Source of the DNA: Citricoccus alkalitolerans
GTDB taxonomy: Bacteria > Actinomycetota > Actinomycetes > Actinomycetales > Micrococcaceae
DNA: 64,000 nt
Direction of reading: 5' to 3'
Assembly (NCBI RefSeq): GCF_039528175.1
Contig: NZ_BAAALH010000001.1
Coordinates: 186,001-250,000, forward strand
In this document: piece after piece, positions 1 through 8,571 of the stretch
Numbering within the stretch: the stretch's first letter is position 1
Layout: each line of letters begins with the position of its first letter
The notes under the pieces: model-generated
What the model saw: only the letters and a program-made list of their open reading frames with translations
Database searches by the model: none
Told to the model about the DNA's origin: nothing
Translations under genes and position numbers: made by a program

Positions 1-1256
1 GGGCTTCCTGCAACATCTTCTCCACCCAGGACGAGGCGGCCGCCGCCATCGTGGTCGGCACCGGAACTCCGGAAGAGCCCCAGGGCGTCCCTGTCTTCGC
101 CTGGAAGAACGAGACACTCTCCGACTACTGGTGGACCGCCTCCCAGATCCTCCTCTGGCCCGGGGCCGACCAGGACCCGGAACTGGGCCCGAACATGATT
201 CTCGACGACGGCGGGGACGCCACGATGCTGCTGCACAAGGGCGTCGAGTTCGAGGCCGCTGGTGCCGTGCCGAGTCCCACGGCGGACGATCCCGAGGAGT
301 ACCAGGTCATCCTCGAGACCCTGCGTGCTTCGCTCGCCACGGACGGCCAGCGCTTCACGCGGATCGCCCAGGGCATCCGCGGGGTCACCGAGGAGACCAC
401 CACCGGCGTGCTCCGCCTCTACCAGCTGGCCGAGACGGGTCAGCTGATGTTCCCGGCCATCAACGTGAACGATGCGGTCACCAAGTCGAAGTTCGACAAC
501 AAGTACGGCATCCGCCACTCACTGCCGGACGGCATCATGCGCGGCACGGACGTTCTGATCGGCGGCAAGACGGCGGTCGTCTGCGGCTACGGTGACGTCG
601 GCAAGGGCGCTGCCGATGCCTTCCGCGGCCAGGGGGCCCGCGTGGTCGTCACCGAGGTGGACCCGATCAACGCCCTCCAGGCCGCCATGGACGGGTTCCA
701 GGTGGTCCGCCTGGACGAGGTGGTCTCGTCCGGGGACATCTTCATCACCACCACGGGTGGCAAGGACATCATCATGGCTGAGGACATGGCCCAGATGAAG
801 GACAAGGCGATCATCGGCAACGTCGGCCACTTCGACAACGAACTGGATATGGCCGGCCTGGCCAGGACTCCCGGCATCATCAAGACCGAGATCAAGCCGC
901 AGGTCCACGAGTGGACGTTCGACTCCGGCACCGCGGACGAGCGCTCGATCATCGTGCTGTCCGAGGGGCGCCTGCTGAACCTGGGCAACGCCACCGGCCA
1001 CCCGTCCTTCGTGATGAGTGCCTCCTTCACCAATCAGGTGATGGCCCAGATGGAGCTCTTCGCCCGCCATGGGTCCATCACCGGCCTGGAGTACGAGAAG
1101 CAGGTGTACGTGTTGCCGAAGGTCCTGGACGAGAAGGTCGCCCGCCTCCATCTGGACGCCCTCGGCGCCCACCTGACCGAGCTGAGCAAGAGCCAGGCCG
1201 AGTACCTCGGTGTGGACGTGGCCGGCCCGTACAAGGCGGACCACTACCGCTACTGA
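1..1256 (+). CDS. ahcY: adenosylhomocysteinase (SAHH), 5'-partial
   Basis: Hydrolyses S-adenosylhomocysteine to adenosine and homocysteine in the methionine/SAM cycle; cytosolic and NAD-dependent. The reading frame is already open at base 3, where it encodes ASCNIFSTQDEAAAAI, a highly conserved SAHH segment, so the gene begins upstream of the window. Visible family features are the catalytic stretch DAVTKSKFDNKYG, the NAD-binding Rossmann glycine motif GYGDVGKG, the NVGHFDNE segment and the usual C-terminal end KADHYRY. The 3' half to two-thirds is present and intact. It ends 10 bases before the convergent RDD gene. Confidence 0.97.
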   Translation, partial: ASCNIFSTQDEAAAAIVVGTGTPEEPQGVPVFAWKNETLSDYWWTASQILLWPGADQDPELGPNMILDDGGDATMLLHKGVEFEAAGAVPSPTADDPEEYQVILETLRASLATDGQRFTRIAQGIRGVTEETTTGVLRLYQLAETGQLMFPAINVNDAVTKSKFDNKYGIRHSLPDGIMRGTDVLIGGKTAVVCGYGDVGKGAADAFRGQGARVVVTEVDPINALQAAMDGFQVVRLDEVVSSGDIFITTTGGKDIIMAEDMAQMKDKAIIGNVGHFDNELDMAGLARTPGIIKTEIKPQVHEWTFDSGTADERSIIVLSEGRLLNLGNATGHPSFVMSASFTNQVMAQMELFARHGSITGLEYEKQVYVLPKVLDEKVARLHLDALGAHLTELSKSQAEYLGVDVAGPYKADHYRY

Positions 1257-1266
1257 ACCGCTACGG

Positions 1267-2070
1267 TCAGGAGAACGGCAGGGAGTGCAGGCGTTCGGCG
1301 GCGGCGTCTGCCCTCTCCTGCTGGCGGCTCAGCAGCCGGAAGTCACGGTTGCGCCGTTCGGCCACCACGGCCAGCAGGAAGTCTTCCAGCGGGGCACCGG
1401 CCGGCGGGCCCGGAGCCACGAACGGGGCCACCTGCGCCGCCAGTCGGCTCGCGGTCTGGTGACGGGCCGCGGGCGGGACGGAGCGGGAGTTGCGCAGGAA
1501 CTGCGTCACGGAGGCGACCAGGGCGTCCGGGAGGCGGCCGACGTCGGCCACCTCGGCCCACGGCCGCATGGACTCGGGAACGCCGGGCAGGGGCGGGGGG
1601 ACGGGTCGCTGGCGCTCGACGACCACCTGGCTGCCGGCAATCATGTCCGCCAGGCGCTTGCCGCGTTCGTTCAGCATGGACGCGATGAGTGCCACGGAAC
1701 CGAAGGTCATCCACAACTCCATGATCCCGACCAGGACGCGGACCAGACTGTGCCGCAGACGGATGGAGCCGCCGTCATCCCGCACCACCCGGGTGCCGAA
1801 GACGAGTTTGCCCAGTGAACGGCCCCGGCTGAGGGTCTCGACGGCCAGCGGGACGCCCACGAGCATGCCGACGACGAGGGCCAGCACCGTGGCCTGGGCC
1901 GCAGCCGGGTCCAGTTCCTCCAGGATCGTCACCGCCAGGACCCAGACCACCGCGAGGAACACCAGCATGAGGGCGATCGCGTCGATGAGGGCGCCGGCGG
2001 CCCGGACCACGAAGGAGGCGGGCCGCAACTGCAGCACCACCGCTTCGCCGGTGACCACCGTCGTGCTCAT
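1267..2070 (-). CDS. RDD family integral membrane protein
   Basis: 267-residue membrane protein with an N-terminal RDD domain: an Arg in the first hydrophobic helix region (RAAGALIDAIALMLVFLAVVW), a second strong helix, then RGRSLGKLVFGTRVV, which is typical of the family. The C-terminal half (after about residue 150) is hydrophilic, Arg/Ala-rich and probably cytoplasmic. Function is not established for the family; some members have been linked to ion transport. The ATG at 2070 is preceded by a G-run Shine-Dalgarno. It is divergent from a SpoIIM-like gene, a pairing common in actinobacteria, where MoxR/DUF58 genes often lie alongside; here those are 14 kb away. Confidence 0.85.
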   Translation of the reverse strand: MSTTVVTGEAVVLQLRPASFVVRAAGALIDAIALMLVFLAVVWVLAVTILEELDPAAAQATVLALVVGMLVGVPLAVETLSRGRSLGKLVFGTRVVRDDGGSIRLRHSLVRVLVGIMELWMTFGSVALIASMLNERGKRLADMIAGSQVVVERQRPVPPPLPGVPESMRPWAEVADVGRLPDALVASVTQFLRNSRSVPPAARHQTASRLAAQVAPFVAPGPPAGAPLEDFLLAVVAERRNRDFRLLSRQQERADAAAERLHSLPFS

Positions 2071-2102
2071 GAACTACCCCCTGATCCGGTTCCGCAGCTG
2101 TG

Positions 2103-2128
2103 CACGACGGGCCATGCGGCCCGTCGTG
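2103..2128. repeat. perfect 11-bp hairpin in divergent promoter region
   Basis: CACGACGGGCC and GGCCCGTCGTG pair perfectly around the 4-base loop ATGC. It lies between two divergent genes, so it is not a conventional gene-end terminator; an operator or a 5' leader hairpin of the RDD gene is possible. Confidence 0.6.
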
Positions 2129-2152
2129 TGCCCCGCCCAGCGTAGCGGCCGG

Positions 2153-2158
2153 TAGCCT
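2153..2158 (+). promoter_or_regulatory. -10 element for leaderless SpoIIM-like gene
   Basis: TAGCCT ends 6 bases before the GTG start of the downstream gene, the spacing expected if transcription begins at the start codon. No Shine-Dalgarno is visible. Inferred from the sequence pattern only. Confidence 0.45.
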
Positions 2159-2164
2159 GAAGTC

Positions 2165-3157
2165 GTGGATCTGGACGCCTACGCCTCAGTACATCGCCCC
2201 ACGTGGGAGCGGCTGGACTCGTTGGCGCGCACCCGCCGCCTCGATGCCGGGCAGGCCGACGAGCTGCTCGAGCTCTACGGCCGGTCCTCCACCCACCTGT
2301 CCGTGGTGCAAGCCCATGACCCGGACGGGCCCCAGGCCGCCGGGCTGTCCATGGTGCTGGCCCGGGCCCGCAGCCGGATCACGGGGGCGCCCTCCAATGC
2401 CTCCGCCGGGTTCTCCCGCTTCTTCCTCGAGCAGCTGCCCGCCGCGTTCTACCGGATCCGCTGGCTCACGGTGCTCCTCGGGGCGGCCTTCTGTCTCGTG
2501 GCGGTCTGGTTCGGATTCTGGGTGAACGGCGAACCCGAGGTGCTCGCCTCCCTGGGCACCGAGGAGCAGATGCGCGAGTACGCCGAGGAGCAATTCACCG
2601 GCTACTACTCCGAGAACCCGGCCGCGTCCTTCGCCGGGCAGGTGTGGACCAACAACGCCTGGATCGCCGCGCAGGAGGTGGCCTTCGGCATCACCGGCTA
2701 CTTCGTGCCCTACGTACTCTTCGCCAACGCGCAGGGCGTCGGGATCTCTGGCGGGGTCATGGCGGCCCACGGCGAGCTGGACACCTTCTTCCTGTACATC
2801 CTCCCGCACGGGTTCATGGAGCTCACGGCGATCTTCATCGCCGGCGCCGCGGGGCTGAGGATCTTCTGGGCCTGGGTGGCCCCGGGGCAGCGGACCCGGC
2901 TCGACTCCCTGGCCTCGGAGGGCCGCTCGCTGTTCACAGTGGCTGCCGGGCTGGTCCTCGTGCTGGCCGTGTCCGGTGTGGTGGAGGGCTTCGTCACCCC
3001 GTCCGGGCTGCCGCATTGGCTGCGCCTGGGCATCGGCCTGCTCGTGCTGGCCGGCTACTGGGCCTACACGCTGATCCTCGGCCGCAGGGCCGTCGCTGCC
3101 GGCGCCACCGGGGACCTCCAGGCGCACGACGCCGGCGCCCGCCAGCTCACTGCGTGA
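2165..3157 (+). CDS. stage II sporulation protein M-like membrane protein
   Basis: 330 residues. An N-terminal cytoplasmic part (about 1-95) is followed by several membrane helices, including YRIRWLTVLLGAAFCLVAVW, the VAFGITGYFVPYVLFANAQG region and two C-terminal helices. The internal HGFMELTAIFIAGAAGLRI segment is the SpoIIM/DUF95 signature. Actinobacterial members are found in non-sporulating species and their role is unknown; they usually neighbour RDD genes, as here. The GTG start is supported by the TAGCCT -10 element six bases upstream, suggesting a leaderless message. Length is normal for the family. Confidence 0.88.
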   Translation: MDLDAYASVHRPTWERLDSLARTRRLDAGQADELLELYGRSSTHLSVVQAHDPDGPQAAGLSMVLARARSRITGAPSNASAGFSRFFLEQLPAAFYRIRWLTVLLGAAFCLVAVWFGFWVNGEPEVLASLGTEEQMREYAEEQFTGYYSENPAASFAGQVWTNNAWIAAQEVAFGITGYFVPYVLFANAQGVGISGGVMAAHGELDTFFLYILPHGFMELTAIFIAGAAGLRIFWAWVAPGQRTRLDSLASEGRSLFTVAAGLVLVLAVSGVVEGFVTPSGLPHWLRLGIGLLVLAGYWAYTLILGRRAVAAGATGDLQAHDAGARQLTA

Positions 3158-3274
3158 GGTCGCCCTGAGCGCCAGCCTTCACATCCGCGCGGTGTGCCCC
3201 CGCCTTCCCCGCCTCCGGCGGCACTACGCTCGGATACGGAGACGTCTCATCACGCGCGAACAGAAGGCAGGACG

Positions 3275-4696
3275 ATGGCTGGCAAGGACAGGTCACAGGA
3301 CGGCACGAACGCCTCCTCCGGTATGGCCGGAGAGAGGGACGGGCGTACGGCGGAGCACGCGGATACCCCTGAGTTCGAGAGCGGCCTGGACTACGCCGCG
3401 TTCATGGAGGACGAGGAGGGGGACACCTCTGATCCCGATTCGAACGCCGGGGCGAATCCCGCTAGCGCACCGGTGACCTCAGATGCCCTGGACTCCGGTC
3501 ATGGCGGCTCACACCGTGCGGATCCGGGCACCCAGCCGACCGAGTCCATCGACCGGGCCGAGCACCGTGCGGATCCGGGCACCCAGTCGACCCAATCGAT
3601 CGACCGGGCCGAGCTGGACGCCTGGGCCGCCGGCGATACCTCGGCCCGGGACCGCCCGGCCGCCAGGGCGCGCGGCGAACGGGGCGGACTCCCGCCGGAG
3701 ACCGTGACCGCCACCGCGACGCCGGAGCCTGATCCCGAGTCCGCCCGCGCCGGAACGGGCACCCTGTGGGACGACGGTGCCGTGGCCGGCTCCAGCGCCG
3801 CGGGCGTAGGAGCGGCTGTGGGGGATCCCGTCACGGCACCGCAGACCTCCCAAGACGACTACCGGGGCTTCGCCACCGGTGCACACTCAGCGGACGCTGA
3901 GGACCGACGTCGGGACCTGCGTGGTGCCGAGGCGCGTGCCGCGGCCCGGGACGAGGCCTTGGAAGGCCCGTCGACCGGGCCCAAGGTGCTGCAGGTGCTG
4001 TTGGCGATCCTCTTCCCGGTCGTCGTGCTGATCGCAGCCGTCCGCGCCGTGGCCTCCCCGCTCTTCCTGTGGATCGAGTACCACCGTCCCGGTTTCCCGG
4101 CCGATGAGCTGGGCTTCACCACCGAGGACCGGCTGACCTACGGCTCCGCCGGCATGGATTTCCTCTTCAACGCCGCACCGACCCGGTACCTGTCCGATCT
4201 GGCTCACCAGGGCAACCAACTGTTCACGGACACCGAGGTCTCCCACATGGCGGACGTCAAGCTCGTCATGCTCATCACCATGGCCGCCGGCGCCGTCCTG
4301 GGCCTGCTGTGCATCATCTTCATGATTGTGCTGGCCCGCACCGCCAAGGGAGGCATCCGCCGTTCGCTGTTCGCTGGATCCCTCTGGATGCTGGTGGTCC
4401 TGATCGCCCTGGCCGTACTGGCCGTGCTCGGCTGGGAGCAGTTCTTCGCCACCTTCCACAGCCTGTTCTTCGCGGACGGCACCTGGACCTTCCAGGCCAC
4501 TGATGCCTTGATCCGGCTCTACCCGAACCAGTTCTGGATGGACGCCGGTATCGGCATCGCCGCCCTGGTGCTGGTGACCCTCATCGTGATGCTGATCTGC
4601 ACCTGGCCCACCCGCCGCCGCCGGCACGAGTCCCGATTGGCGCAGATGGACCTGATCCAGCGCCGCAATGACTGGTACGACGCCCAGGAGGTCTGA
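3275..4696 (+). CDS. DUF1461 (TIGR01906-type) integral membrane protein with long acidic N-terminal extension
   Basis: 473 residues from the ATG at 3275, chosen because AAGGCAGG precedes it; the frame is open further upstream but without a ribosome site. Residues 1-240 are hydrophilic, Asp/Glu/Ala-rich and probably disordered, with a 17-residue tandem repeat. The C-terminal half has about four hydrophobic helices, starting at VLQVLLAILFPVVVLIAAV, and the DUF1461 signatures FHSLFFADGTWTF and LIRLYPNQFWMDA. The family is uncharacterised. The acidic extension is the unusual part; the membrane core looks normal. A large palindrome follows the stop codon. Confidence 0.85.
   Translation: MAGKDRSQDGTNASSGMAGERDGRTAEHADTPEFESGLDYAAFMEDEEGDTSDPDSNAGANPASAPVTSDALDSGHGGSHRADPGTQPTESIDRAEHRADPGTQSTQSIDRAELDAWAAGDTSARDRPAARARGERGGLPPETVTATATPEPDPESARAGTGTLWDDGAVAGSSAAGVGAAVGDPVTAPQTSQDDYRGFATGAHSADAEDRRRDLRGAEARAAARDEALEGPSTGPKVLQVLLAILFPVVVLIAAVRAVASPLFLWIEYHRPGFPADELGFTTEDRLTYGSAGMDFLFNAAPTRYLSDLAHQGNQLFTDTEVSHMADVKLVMLITMAAGAVLGLLCIIFMIVLARTAKGGIRRSLFAGSLWMLVVLIALAVLAVLGWEQFFATFHSLFFADGTWTFQATDALIRLYPNQFWMDAGIGIAALVLVTLIVMLICTWPTRRRRHESRLAQMDLIQRRNDWYDAQEV
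3512..3613 (+). repeat. 51-bp in-frame tandem duplication (2 copies)
   Basis: Two adjacent 51-base units (3512-3562 and 3563-3613) encode HRADPGTQPTESIDRAE and HRADPGTQSTQSIDRAE. It is in frame within the disordered N-terminus of the DUF1461 protein, so copy-number change would not break the reading frame. Confidence 0.85.
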
Positions 4697-4734
4697 GCCT
4701 CCCTCGGCCCGGGAAGCAGCCCCAGGTGGATCAC

Positions 4735-4774
4735 AAGGCCCCGGGAATCACCACGTGGTGGTTCCCGGGGCCTT
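4735..4774. terminator. 40-bp near-perfect palindrome, bidirectional terminator
   Basis: Arms AAGGCCCCGGGAA and TTCCCGGGGCCTT are perfectly complementary, and the bases between them (CACCACGTGGTG) are also self-complementary, leaving only one mismatched pair in 40 bases. It lies between the convergent DUF1461 and acyl-CoA ligase genes, where a bidirectional terminator is expected. Confidence 0.8.
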
Positions 4775-4812
4775 GCCGGTCTGGTGGCTAGGTTCCGGGC
4801 GGCCGTCCAGGC

Positions 4813-6630
4813 CTACTTCCGGTACAACTCCTCGATGGCGCCCGCGTAGTCCGCGATGACCACGTTGCGCTGCAACTTCAGGGATGGGGTGAGGTGACCG
4901 GTCTCCTCGGTCAGCTCGGTATCCAGGATGGTGAACTTCCGGATGGACTCGGCCCGGGAGACCGCTTCGTTGGCCAGGTCCACGGCCGTCTGCACCTCGG
5001 CCCGCAGACCCTCGTGGGTGCTGGCCTCGGCCAGGGAGAGAGGCCCCAGGCCCTGGGCCTTGGCCCATTGGGCCAGTCCGTCCGGGTCCAGCGTGACGAG
5101 GGCTCCCACGTAGGGACGGCCGTCGCCCACCACGACCACCTGGGAGACCACGCCGGCGGAGCGGATGGTCTCCTCGAGAGGCGTCGGGTAGACGTTCTTG
5201 CCGCCCGCGGTGACGATGATCTCCTTCTTGCGGCCGGTGACATAGAGGTAGCCGTCCGCGTCTAAACGGCCGATGTCCCCGGTGCGGAAGAAGTCGTCCT
5301 CGTCCAGCGCCGCGGCGGACGCTTCGGGCTGACCGTGATAGCCGTCGAACACGATGCTGCCGCGGATGAGGATCTCCTGGTCCTCCGCGATGCGGACGGT
5401 GGTCCCCGGCACCGGGAGCCCCACGGAGCCGATGCGCGTGTGGCCCGGGATGTTGAGCGTGGCGGGGGCGGTGGTCTCGGTCAGGCCGTATCCCTCCTGC
5501 ATCCCCAGCCCGGCGCCGCGGAAGAAGTGGGCCAGCTCCGGGTTCAGGGCGCTGGCACCGGAGACGGTGTACTTCGCCGAGCCGCCGAGGATCCGGCGGA
5601 TCTTCGGGTAGACCAGTCGGTCGAACAGCGCATGGCGGGCCCGCAGCAGGGCACCGGGCCCGTTGCCCTCACCCCGGGCCTGTGCGTCCTGGGCCTCGGA
5701 GTACTCGATCGCGGTGGAGCGCGCGGCGGCGAAGATCTTCGCGGTGCCGCCCTCGTGCGCGGCGGCGGCAGCGCCGGCGTCGAGCTTCTCGAACACGCGC
5801 GGCACGGCCAGCAGCCACGTGGGGTGGAAGGAGGAGAGGTCCGCGGTCAAGGTCTTCAGGTCCGAGGCGTGGGCGATCTGGATCCCGCCGACCAGGCAGA
5901 TGTACTGCACGGCGTGGGCCAGCACATGCGCCAGTGGCAGGAACATCAGGGTGCGCTGCTCGCTGCCGCCCACGATTCCGTGGGCGAAGGGAAGGATATT
6001 GGCCGCACCCACGGCGAAGTTCGCGTGCGTGATCCGGGCGCCCTTGGGCTTGCCGGTGGTGCCGGAGGTGTAGACGAGGGAGGCGACGTCAGACAGGCCG
6101 TTCGCGGACCGGGCCGCCTCGAGCGCCTCGTCCGTCACGTCCCGACCCGCGCGGCCCAGCTCGGCCAGCCCGGCGGCGTCGAGCGGAACCACGGAGACCT
6201 CGAAGCCACCCTGCTCGGCGGCACGCTCCACCGCGGTGCGGTGCCTCGCGGCGGCCGTGAAGACCAGCCGGGCGCCGGAATCCGCGAGGATGTGCTCCAC
6301 CTGCATCGGCGAGGACGTCTCGTAGACGGGTACGGACACTGCACCGGCGAACCAGATGGCCTGGTCGATCACGGCCCACTCGTAGGAGGTGGGCGCCATG
6401 ATGCCCACCATTGACCGCGGTTCCACGCCGAGGGCTATCAGGCCCTTCGCGGCGGAGCGCACCTGGTCGAGGAAGGAGGCGTAGGAGACGTCCAGCCAGC
6501 CCCCGGCCCCATTGCGCACGGCGTAGGCCGGGGCGTGGGGCCGTTCGGCCGCCACCGCCAGGAACCGGTCCGTCACGTTGGTCTCGGCGGGGAGGTAGGC
6601 GACCTGATCCGTCTGGGCTTCCTGCGTCAT
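4813..6630 (-). CDS. long-chain fatty acid--CoA ligase (AMP-forming)
   Basis: 605 residues; activates a carboxylic acid, probably a long-chain fatty acid, to its CoA thioester through an acyl-adenylate. The P-loop-like AMP motif LVYTSGTTGKPKGA and the A5 motif GYGLTETTAP are clear; the C-terminal hinge/lysine region is present (FRTGDIGRLDADGYLYVTGR, then IIVTAGGKNVYPTPLE). The length matches FadD15-type ligases. The start is set at 6630 because TAGCAT (minus strand, 6643-6638) lies 7 bases upstream, fitting a leaderless transcript; an ATG at 6639 would overlap that element. Substrate cannot be deduced from sequence. Confidence 0.93.
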   Translation of the reverse strand: MTQEAQTDQVAYLPAETNVTDRFLAVAAERPHAPAYAVRNGAGGWLDVSYASFLDQVRSAAKGLIALGVEPRSMVGIMAPTSYEWAVIDQAIWFAGAVSVPVYETSSPMQVEHILADSGARLVFTAAARHRTAVERAAEQGGFEVSVVPLDAAGLAELGRAGRDVTDEALEAARSANGLSDVASLVYTSGTTGKPKGARITHANFAVGAANILPFAHGIVGGSEQRTLMFLPLAHVLAHAVQYICLVGGIQIAHASDLKTLTADLSSFHPTWLLAVPRVFEKLDAGAAAAAHEGGTAKIFAAARSTAIEYSEAQDAQARGEGNGPGALLRARHALFDRLVYPKIRRILGGSAKYTVSGASALNPELAHFFRGAGLGMQEGYGLTETTAPATLNIPGHTRIGSVGLPVPGTTVRIAEDQEILIRGSIVFDGYHGQPEASAAALDEDDFFRTGDIGRLDADGYLYVTGRKKEIIVTAGGKNVYPTPLEETIRSAGVVSQVVVVGDGRPYVGALVTLDPDGLAQWAKAQGLGPLSLAEASTHEGLRAEVQTAVDLANEAVSRAESIRKFTILDTELTEETGHLTPSLKLQRNVVIADYAGAIEELYRK

Positions 6631-6651
6631 GCGCCTCATGCTAGCGCGGCA

Positions 6652-8307
6652 TCAGATCCAGCTGCTCATCCACATCCGCAGCCGCCACTGGTCATAGGGG
6701 ATCACCTCACCGGTCCAGACCGGCATGAAGAACGCGCTGGCGGCCACGGACAACACCACGAATGCCAGGACGAGGACCGTGTTACGGCGGCGGTTGGCGG
6801 GGCCACCGAAGCGCATCAGAGCCCCGAGGCACAACGTGAGCGCGAGGATGAGGAAAGGGGTGTAGGCGATGGTGTAGAAGAAGAACATGGTCCGCTCCGG
6901 CCAGAGGAACCAGACGAGCTGACCGGCGGCGTAGACCCCGAGGAAGGCCCCGGCCCGCCAGTCGCGGCGGCCCAACCACAGGAACACCAGGGCCAGCACG
7001 GCCAGGGTTCCCGCCCACCAGATGACGGGATTCGCCAGATCGGTGATGGCAGCGGAACAGGTGTCCACCGGGCAGCCGTTCGCGCCGTCGTCGTGACCCT
7101 CGTAGAAGAAAGAGGTGGGCCGGCCCATGAACGGCCAGGTCCACGGGTTCGAGGCGTAGTCGTGGCCGGAGGACAGGCCCCCGTGGAACTGGGTGGACTG
7201 CCGGTGGTAGTCGGCCAGCGAGCGCAGCGGACCAGGGACGGGATGCTCCCACCAGGACTGCGGGGGATGGGTGGCGTGCCACTGCCGGTTGTAGCCGTGG
7301 CCGGTGAGGAGCCAGCCGGTCCAGGTGGCCAGGTAGGTCGCCGCGCCCACGCCGACGACGGCGACGAAGGCATAGAGCCCGTCATGCGTGACGCCGGCGC
7401 GGACCCAGTGCCGGATTCCGGCCACGCGCCGGGCGTTCATGTCCCACAGCACGGTCATCAGCCCGAAGACTGCCACGAAGGCCAGTCCGGAGAGCTTCAC
7501 CCCGCAGGCCGCGCCCAGCAGGATTCCGGCCACCAGGCGCCAGGGGCGCCACCCCAGCCACGGCCCATACCTCAGCAGGGTCGACGGCGGTGACCCACCG
7601 TGGCGTGCGGCCGCGGCGGCCAGCCGATCGGCCAGACGGCGCCTCCCGTCGGCGCGGTCCAGCAGCAGTGCACCGAAGGCGGCCAGCACGAAGAACGAGA
7701 GGAAGATGTCCAGCAGCCCGGTACGGGACATCACGAGGTGGTGTCCCTCCACGGCCAGCAGCAGGCCGGCGATGCCGCCGAGGAAGACCGAACGGAAGAG
7801 CCGTTGGGCGATCAGGGCGGTGAGCAGCACGGAGAGGGTGCCGGCCACGGCCGCGGAGAACCGCCAGCCGGTGCCGTTGTCAGCACCGAACACGGCCATG
7901 CCGAGGGCGATCAGCCACTTGCCCAGCGGGGGGTGGACCACGTATTCGGGAGTGTTCTCCGGTTGCGGGTTTCCGGCCGCGAACTGCTCGTTGTGGTCCT
8001 CCGGCCAGTTCATCTCCACGCCGGACTGCAGCAGGGTGAAGGCATCCTTGACGTAGTAGGTCTCGTCGAAGATCAGCTGGTGCGGGTGGTCCAGCCGGAT
8101 CAACCGCAGGACGCCGGCCAGGATGGTGACCGCCAGCGGGACGATCCAACCCCAGTGGCCCGGGTGGAAGCGCTCGCCGAGCAGACGGAGCCGCAGCGCG
8201 GCGTCCGTGTAGGCGGCTGCGGGGGTGCTCAACCACCGGTGTGTGGATGTGGCGGGCGCCGGCTGCCTCGGCTGCACCGGCTGCGCTGTGGGGGTGGACT
8301 GAAGCAC
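6652..8307 (-). CDS. pmt: dolichyl-phosphate-mannose--protein mannosyltransferase (Pmt, GT39)
   Basis: 551-residue multi-spanning membrane enzyme that transfers mannose from polyprenyl-phosphate mannose to Ser/Thr of secreted proteins, as Rv1002c does in mycobacteria. The acidic catalytic pair is in the first external loop (IFDETYYVKD, residues 80-89), followed by the conserved VHPPLGKWLIALGMAVFG segment; about ten hydrophobic helices follow. The GTG start lies six bases after TACGAT (minus strand, 8319-8314), a leaderless arrangement. In many actinobacteria this gene is directly divergent from rsmI; here 4.7 kb separates them. Confidence 0.93.
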   Translation of the reverse strand: MLQSTPTAQPVQPRQPAPATSTHRWLSTPAAAYTDAALRLRLLGERFHPGHWGWIVPLAVTILAGVLRLIRLDHPHQLIFDETYYVKDAFTLLQSGVEMNWPEDHNEQFAAGNPQPENTPEYVVHPPLGKWLIALGMAVFGADNGTGWRFSAAVAGTLSVLLTALIAQRLFRSVFLGGIAGLLLAVEGHHLVMSRTGLLDIFLSFFVLAAFGALLLDRADGRRRLADRLAAAAARHGGSPPSTLLRYGPWLGWRPWRLVAGILLGAACGVKLSGLAFVAVFGLMTVLWDMNARRVAGIRHWVRAGVTHDGLYAFVAVVGVGAATYLATWTGWLLTGHGYNRQWHATHPPQSWWEHPVPGPLRSLADYHRQSTQFHGGLSSGHDYASNPWTWPFMGRPTSFFYEGHDDGANGCPVDTCSAAITDLANPVIWWAGTLAVLALVFLWLGRRDWRAGAFLGVYAAGQLVWFLWPERTMFFFYTIAYTPFLILALTLCLGALMRFGGPANRRRNTVLVLAFVVLSVAASAFFMPVWTGEVIPYDQWRLRMWMSSWI

Positions 8308-8571
8308 CCTGCCATCGTACGTGCAGGCGAGGGCCGGATCAGGTGGGCTGGGGCGGGCGCACCTCTCTTCTCTCTCCTACGCCGTTCCGCCTGTTTGCGC
8401 TGGGACCCTCATGCTGGCATGATTCTGTCAATCTGCGGCCGCCGGCCGTGGATTTTTCTGATTTCCTGAGAGGAAACCGATGTCTACTCCCGGTGACAGT
8501 CCGGGGCACAGTCCGTGCCTCCCGCTGACACGAGCGAATGCGCTCACAACGTGCGGTGGGGGGTGTAGTCA

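Noticed and set aside
5335..6414. 360-codon plus-strand frame opposite the acyl-CoA ligase
   Set aside because: Antisense shadow of a clear AMP-ligase with intact motifs.
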